From the NCBI RefSeq assembly GCF_018263855.1, contig NZ_CP073318.1, positions 10,416,001-10,480,000 of the forward strand: DNA of 64,000 bases, given 5' to 3'. The notes under the pieces were generated by a model. That model did not search any database. It was not told the DNA's origin and saw only the letters and a list, made by a program, of their open reading frames with translations. The DNA comes from Kutzneria sp. CA-103260 (GTDB lineage: Bacteria > Actinomycetota > Actinomycetes > Mycobacteriales > Pseudonocardiaceae). The translations under genes were made by a program, and so were the position numbers. Of this stretch, positions 57,575-64,000 are shown one piece after another; the stretch's first letter is position 1, and every line of letters begins with the position of its first letter.

Positions 57575-60500
57575 CTACTTCTCCACCGGCACCTTGGCCA
57601 GCGCTTCCCGGATCATCGTCCCCAGATCCGGCACGATCATGCCCAGCTCGCGGAGCCGGTCGGCGACCTGCGTGATGTGCTGGCCCAGCTGTCGGCTGAC
57701 CGACACGAGATGTGCCAACGGCACCGGCTGGTCCGGGTCCAGGAACTTGCCGCCGTCGGACACTCGGAGCAACGTGAGGTCGCGGAGCTCCGGGTAGTAG
57801 GGCAGGTTCTCGGAGGGTGCGGTGAAGCCGAGCTGGGTCAGTCGGTCGGCGACCCAGAACGGCGACAGGTTCAGCACGGCGTGAGCCTTGATGAGGTGGT
57901 GCAGCCGAACCGGCCGCCGAATGTCCAGCCACGGCGCAAGGCCGTCGAGCCGGGTGCTGACCAGCATGATGTCTTCCGTGGAGGGTTTCACCGGCAGATC
58001 CGGGGGCACCAGACCCAACTCGGCGATCTGCGCGGCGACCAGTCCGGCCGGCTGGCACAGCTGTTCGGCCAGGGAGAGAACAGCACCGACCGGTATGGGG
58101 GTGATGCCTTCCCGAACTGCGGGGCTCACGGTGTCCCACCCCTGGTCGAGCAGATTGGGCGGGGTGTCTCGGGTGAGCTGGCGAGGGTGGGCGTCAGCAT
58201 CGATCGCCGCACGAACCAGATCGCGCAGCGATGGGTAGCCCTGTTCGACGATTTCTGGTTGTGGACCGGCGATGAGCCCGTAGGACGACAGCATGCGGGC
58301 CGCTTCAGTGACGGAGATGTGGTGTTGTGCCGACAGAGTGCGAATTCTCAGGCCTGGCACGGTTTCCCCGCGCTCGCACCAAGGTGATCGGCCGTCACCG
58401 TGGCGGCTGAGCAAGACCATTTCGGTCTCGTACGATCGCTGGCGATCGGCTGGATAGCAGCTGACGTCGATGCCGTCGACACCGAGTTGGATGAGGCGGT
58501 GGGCGGCTTCCTGCGGAGACATCCCCGCTTGGGCGGCGACGGAAAACACGTGGCCGGGCGCGGTGTTTTCCTCGGCCGAAGCCCAGCTGTACGCGAATCC
58601 CCCATGGCTGCACAACAGGCTCACGTCCGACGGCATCGGGGCGAGCAGTCGCCGGGCGTCAGTGAGCTCGGGCACGAGCTCCGCGAGATCACCGGCGTCG
58701 TCCGTGGCGAGCAGTCGCCACAGTAAGATGTGATTTAGAGGGCTGGAGCCATCCAGCCTTTGTTGCCCAGTCCGTGTCGGCTCGGTGGCGAGCAGTGACG
58801 CGTCGGCGGGAAAGCAGCGGTGACGCGGTGACTGGTCGACGATCATGTCCGCCAGCGTCGGGTTCTCGAAACCCAATGTGGACAGCCACTTGTACGTTAG
58901 TACCGTGTTCGCCCCGAGCAGGTCCGGTATCGCCGACCGCTGTAGTTCGGTGACCGCGGCCACCACGTCGTCCAGGATGATTGTTCGGTCGACGGACAAC
59001 CGGGGCGCGGTCGGTCCGGTCAGATTCACCAGAGCACCCCGTGGCTTGTAGTTCGGCCGGTGGCTTCCTTTGATCTCCGTGTGCAGGCCGTCGACAAGCG
59101 GACCGCCGCCGTATTCGCACCAGAAAACCTGGCCGGTCGAGCTCGTGACGGTTTCGCCGTATCCGCTGTAACTGTTGGGGCCAAGGCCTTGGGAAGGCTT
59201 GAACTCTCCCGCTCGCCAGCGGAGAGCGAGCCGGCCGTGTCGTGCGGCGGTGTCGAATTCGGCGATGGCCAGCAGGCGGCGCAGCGTCTCGACGCAGGAT
59301 TCCTGGATTCCGGCGCGCAGATGGAGGCGCACCGTGGTGCCGGGGGTGCCTTGGGCGGCGATCTCCTTGACCTCGAACAGGTGGCCGGGGCCAGTGATGG
59401 CGACTTCGAGTTTCGGACCAGGCAGGCCGGTTTTGCGGGACATGCGGCAGGTGGTGATGGTGATTTCATCCGCCAGCATGAAGTAGCTCAGAACCCCGAT
59501 GCCGAAGCGGCTGTTGGGGTAGAGCTCGACGGGAGGATCCAACCGCGACCAGTCGACCTGTTCGTCGCGGAACTCCGCCAAATCGGCGAAGCGGGCGCCG
59601 GCCTGGGCGAAGACGCCGGTGAGTTCGGGGATGCCCATGCCGACGCCGTTGTCGGTGCAGTCGAGGTAGGGCCGGCCGGAAGGGTCGATGCCCTGGGAGA
59701 AGCTGATGAGGCCGGACCAGGCGGAGGCACGGTCGGTGGTGCGGCGGAGGTACTCCTCGCGAGCCCGGCGGTAGCGGCAAGCGTCGAGGGCGTTCTGGTA
59801 CAGCTCACGAATGGCGAGGGAGCGGTCGCGGTAGAGCTGCTCGCCCATGAGGAGTTCCTGCACCCGCTGCTCGTCCATACGGAAGCGAGACCAGCCGGAG
59901 AAGACGGGCTTGCCGTCGGGACCGGTGGAGGGACGGACGTCGTCGCTGCTGGCGCGTTCGGGGAGGGAGCGCAGGGGAGCGAGGACGGGGTGCTCGTCGG
60001 CGGCCTGGCGGACGGCGTGGAGCAGAGCGTCGAGACGGACGGTGTGCTCGCGAAGGGCCTCGACGACGGAGGCGTGGTGGCAGGTGGCGGACAGCACGGG
60101 ACAGTCGGCCCGGAAGGCCCATGAGGCGTCGGCGATGGTGGAGTGCAGGCCCTCGAAGTCCACAGGGGTGTGCCAGACGATGATGTCGGACAAACCGGTG
60201 GTGTCAATGGACATGCTGTAGGCGACGGCCAGCAGCAGGCCGAGCAGCGGGGTGCGGACGTGTTCCTCGGCGTCGGTGCCGCCGAACAGGGTTTCCCGCT
60301 GCCGCAGCTCCACCATGCGTTGCTTGCCGCACAAGACGTTGGGCTCCAGCCGAAGGCCCTGGAGCAGGCTGCTGACGCGGGCGGCGGTGAGCACGGGCGG
60401 CACCGGGACGTCGGTGAGCAGCACGGCGATGGACTCGGGCCTGAGGACTTCGGCCTGGAGCCACAGCCAGCGGTGGAACAGCCACCAGCGGACCTCGTCG

Positions 60501-60964
60501 TGGCCGTCCATCCGGGCGGCCAGGCGGCTGTGGTCGCGGTAGAACTCCGGGGGCGGGCCGTCCAAGCGGTCGACAGCGGCGCGGGTCCACAACACCTGGT
60601 GCAGCAAGGGGATCAAGGACAGCAGGGTGGCCTCGGCGGCGCCGAACTCGATCTCGACCTTGCCGGCCAGCCAGCTGACCCGCTTGGCGAAGCGGTCGGC
60701 CAGGCCGCGGTCGAGCCACGGGTCCGCGGGCAGGTCCTGGTGCAGTGAAGCCAGATGCGTCGCGACGGCGACGGCAGCAGTCCGGTCCTGGCCGTCACAC
60801 CACACCTTGGAGCAGTGCACCAGCTTGGCCCATGGCTCGGCCGGAGTCGGGTCCGACGGAGGTCCGGCGTGGTAGTTGAGCGTGACATCGCCGTGCACGA
60901 CATGGGCCACGACCGAGCCGGACACGTCGCCGGTGATCGAGTTCTCGCTGCCACCGCTGGCCAT
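57575..60964 (-). CDS. Hsp90-like (GHKL) ATPase with winged-helix repeats, putative conflict-system protein
   Basis: 1129 residues. Residues 9-27 (SITGDVSGSVVAHVVHGDV) form a Gly-Val pseudo-repeat. Residues 45-340 are helical (possible inactive HD-like domain). A complete Bergerat ATPase follows: RELYQNALDA (Glu 387, Asn 391), DNGVGM (438-443), RFGIGVLSYF (486-495), GTTVRL (542-547). The last 350 residues hold about five similar helical units (MSPQEAAHRLIQLGVD; ISVTEAARMLSSYGLI; LSPFWVADRLTQLGFT; ITQVADRLRELGMIVPD), read as winged helices. Such Hsp90-wHTH architectures have been described among actinobacterial NTP-dependent conflict systems. No effector domain or partner gene is adjacent. Confidence 0.75.
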   Translation of the reverse strand: MASGGSENSITGDVSGSVVAHVVHGDVTLNYHAGPPSDPTPAEPWAKLVHCSKVWCDGQDRTAAVAVATHLASLHQDLPADPWLDRGLADRFAKRVSWLAGKVEIEFGAAEATLLSLIPLLHQVLWTRAAVDRLDGPPPEFYRDHSRLAARMDGHDEVRWWLFHRWLWLQAEVLRPESIAVLLTDVPVPPVLTAARVSSLLQGLRLEPNVLCGKQRMVELRQRETLFGGTDAEEHVRTPLLGLLLAVAYSMSIDTTGLSDIIVWHTPVDFEGLHSTIADASWAFRADCPVLSATCHHASVVEALREHTVRLDALLHAVRQAADEHPVLAPLRSLPERASSDDVRPSTGPDGKPVFSGWSRFRMDEQRVQELLMGEQLYRDRSLAIRELYQNALDACRYRRAREEYLRRTTDRASAWSGLISFSQGIDPSGRPYLDCTDNGVGMGIPELTGVFAQAGARFADLAEFRDEQVDWSRLDPPVELYPNSRFGIGVLSYFMLADEITITTCRMSRKTGLPGPKLEVAITGPGHLFEVKEIAAQGTPGTTVRLHLRAGIQESCVETLRRLLAIAEFDTAARHGRLALRWRAGEFKPSQGLGPNSYSGYGETVTSSTGQVFWCEYGGGPLVDGLHTEIKGSHRPNYKPRGALVNLTGPTAPRLSVDRTIILDDVVAAVTELQRSAIPDLLGANTVLTYKWLSTLGFENPTLADMIVDQSPRHRCFPADASLLATEPTRTGQQRLDGSSPLNHILLWRLLATDDAGDLAELVPELTDARRLLAPMPSDVSLLCSHGGFAYSWASAEENTAPGHVFSVAAQAGMSPQEAAHRLIQLGVDGIDVSCYPADRQRSYETEMVLLSRHGDGRSPWCERGETVPGLRIRTLSAQHHISVTEAARMLSSYGLIAGPQPEIVEQGYPSLRDLVRAAIDADAHPRQLTRDTPPNLLDQGWDTVSPAVREGITPIPVGAVLSLAEQLCQPAGLVAAQIAELGLVPPDLPVKPSTEDIMLVSTRLDGLAPWLDIRRPVRLHHLIKAHAVLNLSPFWVADRLTQLGFTAPSENLPYYPELRDLTLLRVSDGGKFLDPDQPVPLAHLVSVSRQLGQHITQVADRLRELGMIVPDLGTMIREALAKVPVEK

Positions 60965-61021
60965 CCGAGCAGACTAGCGGCTGGGTGCGCCGTCCCCCCT
61001 GGTGACGACGCACCCAGCCGG

Positions 61022-61822
61022 TTATTCCTCCCCCGCAAGGAATCCTTCGATGTCCGGCTCCTCACCACCGGGCTCGGTGAGGCGCTCGGCCAGGCTGGGC
61101 ACCGGTTCCCGCAGCCAGGCCGGATCGTCCTCGAGCAGGCCGTGCTTGTACGCGAACTGCTCGGTGGCGTCGCGGATGGACTCCCGCAGCGCCCCGACGA
61201 CGACGCTCTCGGCGGTGCTGGTGAGCTCGATCAGCAGCGACCGGACCTTGTCGAGCTGGTCGGCCTGGCCGCTGGTGTCGGCGATGGCGGGCCACAGGTG
61301 CCGCTCGAACACGTCGACGAAGTCGGCGGCGACCCGGTCGGTGGTCTCCCGCAGGCGTTCGTACTGGCTGAGCACCTCCTGCGGCCCGATGGTGAGCTGG
61401 CAGAGGCGGGCGCCGCTCTCCAGGGCCCAGCGACGGGTGTGGGGCCGCCCGTGCCGCCACTTGACCAGGCCCATCTGGGTGGCCTTGCGCAGCAGGGAGG
61501 GCCGCAGCTCCCGCACCGACACCAGGGACCGGATCTCGTTGATGCCGATGGGAATCCAGTCCTCGGGACCGTAGGGCGCCAGCCCGAGCACGTCGGCGAC
61601 GGAGTCGCCGCGGTCCCGCGCTTCGATCAGCTGCGCGATGGCCGGCAGCGAGAAGCCGCGGTCCTGGAGGCGCTGCACGAGTCTGATCCGCTGCACATGG
61701 CTGACGTCGTAGCGCGCGGTCCGGCCCACGCGGCGTGGGGCGTGCAGCAGACCCTTGGTCTGGTACATGCGGATCGTGCTGGTCGGCAGGCCGACCTCGG
61801 CGGCGAGCTCCTCCACGGACAC
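61022..61822 (-). CDS. MerR-family transcriptional regulator
   Basis: 266-residue regulator. N-terminal MerR winged helix: SVEELAAEVGLPTSTIRMYQ, KGLLHAPRRVGRTARYD and HVQRIRLVQRLQDRGFSLPA. The remaining 180 residues are helical with an unidentified sensing role, longer than small metal-type MerR proteins. GTG 61822 follows GAGGA by 7 nt; open frame upstream is not supported. A perfect 26-bp dyad lies 38 bp upstream. Lies 57 bp before the Hsp90-like ATPase gene on the same strand and may be co-transcribed with it. Confidence 0.85.
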   Translation of the reverse strand: MSVEELAAEVGLPTSTIRMYQTKGLLHAPRRVGRTARYDVSHVQRIRLVQRLQDRGFSLPAIAQLIEARDRGDSVADVLGLAPYGPEDWIPIGINEIRSLVSVRELRPSLLRKATQMGLVKWRHGRPHTRRWALESGARLCQLTIGPQEVLSQYERLRETTDRVAADFVDVFERHLWPAIADTSGQADQLDKVRSLLIELTSTAESVVVGALRESIRDATEQFAYKHGLLEDDPAWLREPVPSLAERLTEPGGEEPDIEGFLAGEE

Positions 61823-61859
61823 GAGACAATCCTCGCGCGCCACGACTTGGTCAGTCAAT

Positions 61860-61885
61860 ACTCTTCTAGTCGCAACTAGAAGAGT
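61860..61885. promoter_or_regulatory. Perfect 11-bp inverted repeat, likely MerR operator
   Basis: ACTCTTCTAGT (61860-61870) mirrors ACTAGAAGAGT (61875-61885) around CGCA. The dyad is AT-richer than its surroundings, covers the stop codon of the ArgA-type gene and lies upstream of the MerR gene. The length and symmetry fit a MerR-type operator; a terminator is less likely without a U-run. Confidence 0.6.
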
Positions 61886-62376
61886 TGGAGCAGCATTCGG
61901 GTGTTGCCCAGTGTGTTCGGCTTCACGTAGGTGAGATCGAGGAACTCGGCCACGCCCTCGTCGAACGAGCGCAGCATCTCGTCGTAGACCTCGGGCGACA
62001 CCGGGGTGCCCTCGATCTCCACGAAGCCGTGCCGGCTGAAGAACCGGGTCTCGAAGGTGAGCACGAAGATCCGGGACAGCCCCAGCTCCCGGGCCAGCGA
62101 CACGAGCTGCCCGACGATGGCGTGCCCGACGCCCCGCCCGGCGGCCAGCGGGTCGACGGCGACGGTGCGGATCTCGGCCAGGTCCTCCCACAGCACGTGC
62201 AGCGCCCCGCAGCCGACCACCTTGCCGTCCAGCTCGGCGACCCAGAACTCCTGCACGGACTCGAACAGCGTAACCAACTGTTTTGTCAGCAAGACCTTGC
62301 CCGCGTAGTGATCCACGAGCGCCTTGATGGCGCGCACGTCGGCGATTCGAGCCCGGCGCACTGCAACGTTGTCCAC
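61876..62376 (-). CDS. argA: Amino-acid N-acetyltransferase (ArgA-type, Rv2747-like)
   Basis: 166-residue GNAT protein of the short actinobacterial N-acetylglutamate synthase type. VRRARIADVRAIKALVDHYA, AVDPLAAGRGVGHAIVGQLV (acetyl-CoA loop) and IFVLTFETRFFSRHGFVEIE match. It catalyses the first step of arginine synthesis, acetylation of glutamate or glutamine. No kinase-like domain, as expected for this branch. GTG 62376 has TAGGTT 7 nt upstream (probably leaderless); the open frame before it is shadow. Confidence 0.88.
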   Translation of the reverse strand: MDNVAVRRARIADVRAIKALVDHYAGKVLLTKQLVTLFESVQEFWVAELDGKVVGCGALHVLWEDLAEIRTVAVDPLAAGRGVGHAIVGQLVSLARELGLSRIFVLTFETRFFSRHGFVEIEGTPVSPEVYDEMLRSFDEGVAEFLDLTYVKPNTLGNTRMLLQLF

Positions 62377-62383
62377 GTGCGTA

Positions 62384-62389
62384 AACCTA
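62384..62389 (-). promoter_or_regulatory. -10 box of a probable leaderless argA promoter
   Basis: On the minus strand TAGGTT ends 7 nt before the GTG at 62376. No Shine-Dalgarno sequence is seen. Confidence 0.45.
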
Positions 62390-62473
62390 TCCGTTGCACC
62401 TTGCACGCCAGCGCCCCGGTGAACGAGGGCCGCCGTAAGCTGCCAGGCAGACCCAGTCAGCGGAGGGGGAGCG

Positions 62474-64000
62474 ATGACCGGCGCGGGTTGGGACCCGTTC
62501 GCGGAGGCCGAGCGCGGGGCCTCGATGGGGCGCACGACGGTGCTGACCACGCCGGACGGCGCGTGGTGGCTGCTCAATCCGGGCCAGCCGTGGCTGTGGT
62601 GGCGCGGCGTCGGCCAGTGGCGGCCGATGGCCCCGCCGCCGGACCCGGCCTTCCGTGCCACGGCCCGGCCGGCCCAGCTGCCCGGCGGCCAGCCCATGCC
62701 CCAGCAGCCCATGCCCCAGCAGCCGATGCCGCAGCAGGCCTTCCCACAACAGCCCGCGCCCCAGTCGGTGCCGCAGCCGGGCTCGCTCTACCCGGAAACC
62801 CCGCAGCAGCAGCCGTTCCCGGCGCAGCCGCAGTACCCCCAGGCCCCGGTGTCACAGCCGTTTCCGACGCAGCAGCCGGTGTCCCAGCCGTTCCCGGCCC
62901 AACAGTTCCCATCGCAGCAGTTCCCCGCGCAGCCACAGCCCTTCCCGCAGCCGGCCGCGCAGCCCTTCCCGCAGCCGATGCAGCCCGCGCAGCCGCAGTC
63001 GCCGCCCCCGCTGCCGCAGCAGGGACCCCCGCCGCTGCCGCAGCAGCAGGGCCCGGTCGCGGTGGCCGAGGCGCTGTACGGCGGCGGCCACTTCGTGCGC
63101 ACCGGCGAGGCGGTGGCGGCCTTCTTCGACAAGGCCAAGCGGGTGATCCTGTGGGCGGACGGCATCCGCCACGCCGAGAACACCGCGGGCCAGGCCAACC
63201 CGATCATCCTGCTGGTCGGCCAGCAGCACAGCGGCCAGCGGCGGTTGGTGCGCTCGTTCGCCCCGTTCATGAAGGCGACCGACGCCATCAGCGAGCCGGA
63301 CCCGGTGATCAAGACCGCGGCCAGCCTGATCCTGTCGGCCAAGGAGCAGGAGAAACCACTCGAAGCGGTGGTGCGGGCGGCGATCAGCGCGGCGTACCAG
63401 AAGACGCCGGTCCTGATGATCGAGAACGCCGACGCGCTGCTGGCCGACGCCGGCGACCGGGCCAGCATGATCGACATCATCGTGGAGGTCGCGCACGACC
63501 AGGACGAGTGCGCCGTCCTGGTGCTGGCCGGCAGCCCGGCCTTCCTCAAGCAGCTGACCGACGCCGCGCCGGCGGTCGCCCAGCGGGCGCTGGTCTACCA
63601 CCTGCCGGACTTCGAGCAGCGGTCGGCGGCCGAGGTCCTGCTGGACGTGCTGGCCGGGGAACGGCAGGCGTCGATGACGCCGCAGGCCCGCGCCGGCCTG
63701 GCCGATCTGGTCACCGGCGGCCGTGCGCACCGCACGATGGTCGGAGCCCGGCGGGTCGAGGCCCTGCTGGAGACGGCCTGTCAGAGCGCGATCATGCGCA
63801 GCGTCATGCCCGGCCTGGTCCGCATCGACGTCGCCGACCTGGCGGAACTGCGGCAGGCGGCCAGCGGCGACGGCCGGAAGTCCGCCGCCGAACTGCTCAA
63901 CGAGCTGAACGCCATGGTCGGCCTGGACTCGGTGAAAAGCCAGGTCAACAACCTCGTGTCCGAGTTGCAGGTGGACGAGCGCCGCCGGGCGGCCGGCATG
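62474..64000 (+). CDS. CbxX/CfxQ-type AAA protein, N-terminal part (cut by window end)
   Basis: 509 residues visible, frame open at the edge. Residues 1-70: Trp-rich opening (WDPFAEAERG, WWLLNPGQPWLWWRGVGQW). Residues 70-195: Pro/Gln-rich repeats (PMPQQ, QPFPAQ). Residues 195-460: an AAA-like fold whose P-loop reads VGQQHSGQRR, without the Walker Lys, and a Walker B-like VLMIENADALL. From 475, LNELNAMVGLDSVKSQVNNL begins a standard CbxX/CfxQ AAA domain as in EccA of type VII secretion. ATG with GGAGGGGGA upstream. Possibly ESX-linked or a general chaperone; cannot be settled from this part. Confidence 0.82.
   Translation, partial: MTGAGWDPFAEAERGASMGRTTVLTTPDGAWWLLNPGQPWLWWRGVGQWRPMAPPPDPAFRATARPAQLPGGQPMPQQPMPQQPMPQQAFPQQPAPQSVPQPGSLYPETPQQQPFPAQPQYPQAPVSQPFPTQQPVSQPFPAQQFPSQQFPAQPQPFPQPAAQPFPQPMQPAQPQSPPPLPQQGPPPLPQQQGPVAVAEALYGGGHFVRTGEAVAAFFDKAKRVILWADGIRHAENTAGQANPIILLVGQQHSGQRRLVRSFAPFMKATDAISEPDPVIKTAASLILSAKEQEKPLEAVVRAAISAAYQKTPVLMIENADALLADAGDRASMIDIIVEVAHDQDECAVLVLAGSPAFLKQLTDAAPAVAQRALVYHLPDFEQRSAAEVLLDVLAGERQASMTPQARAGLADLVTGGRAHRTMVGARRVEALLETACQSAIMRSVMPGLVRIDVADLAELRQAASGDGRKSAAELLNELNAMVGLDSVKSQVNNLVSELQVDERRRAAGM

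Noticed and set aside
1..64000. tRNA or rRNA genes and insertion sequences
   Set aside because: No cloverleaf-like sequence, rRNA segment, transposase or integrase was recognised by reading; a dedicated covariance-model search was not possible.

Overview
The window is 64 kb of very GC-rich, densely coded chromosomal DNA from a mycelial actinomycete. The order rimP-nusA-ylxR-infB-DUF503-rbfA-nrnA ... dinF-like MATE-truB-ribF ... rpsO-pnp-M16 peptidase-dapB ... thyX ... dapA-rnj ... ftsK is the conserved information-processing and lysine-synthesis core of Actinobacteria. GTG and TTG starts, TAnnnT boxes placed 5 to 7 nt before start codons, a DasR-type site before a chitinase gene, two PF04672 methyltransferases and a LAL-type LuxR regulator suggest Pseudonocardiales (Kutzneria, Saccharothrix or Amycolatopsis-like). 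The genus is an inference. No rRNA, tRNA, CRISPR array, integrase or transposase was seen.

Layout. 0-5 kb (minus strand): RIO kinase, PF04672 methyltransferase, a GGDEF/EAL protein with both catalytic signatures lost, and YaaA. 5.2-6.6 kb: a secreted protein and a lipoprotein with two FnIII-like units. 6.6-15.3 kb (minus): a tightly coupled block of alpha/beta hydrolase, GMC oxidoreductase, patatin and stand-alone condensation domain, with a large LuxR/LAL regulator gene upstream. 15.5-19 kb: YjbQ, a class-V aminotransferase, a membrane-anchored protein, and a DUF4439 plus lipoprotein pair. 19-26 kb: rimP to nrnA. 26-30 kb: a chitinase, a GNAT and an APH gene sit inside the conserved cluster, followed by a MATE transporter. 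30-40 kb: MFS, truB, ribF, HTH protein, thpR, rpsO, pnp, M16 peptidase, dapB and a small membrane protein. 40-49.7 kb: accessory genes (methyltransferase, GH27 alpha-galactosidase with divergent ROK regulator, membrane protein, GT51 glycosyltransferase with an eroded transpeptidase half, GNAT, YcaQ-like glycosylase, DUF4097 plus ribbon-helix-helix pair). 49.8-57.6 kb: thyX, TIGR03085-type protein, dapA, rnj, EamA transporter, ftsK. 57.6-64 kb: a 1129-residue Hsp90-like ATPase that resembles a conflict-system protein, a MerR regulator, an ArgA-type acetyltransferase and the start of a CbxX/CfxQ-type AAA protein cut by the window edge.

How the genes work together. The core genes serve transcription termination, translation initiation, ribosome maturation, RNA decay (pnp, rnj, nrnA), flavin synthesis and use (ribF, thyX), lysine/peptidoglycan precursor synthesis (dapA, dapB) and chromosome segregation (ftsK). 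Many are coupled by GTGA, ATGA or TTGA overlaps. The accessory genes point to saprophytic life (chitinase, alpha-galactosidase), envelope remodelling and probably defence.

The most unusual non-coding signal is a family of nested palindromic elements at about 17.86, 32.52 and 51.21 kb, with an apparent empty version at 15.95 kb. Their outer stems differ in sequence but stay paired.
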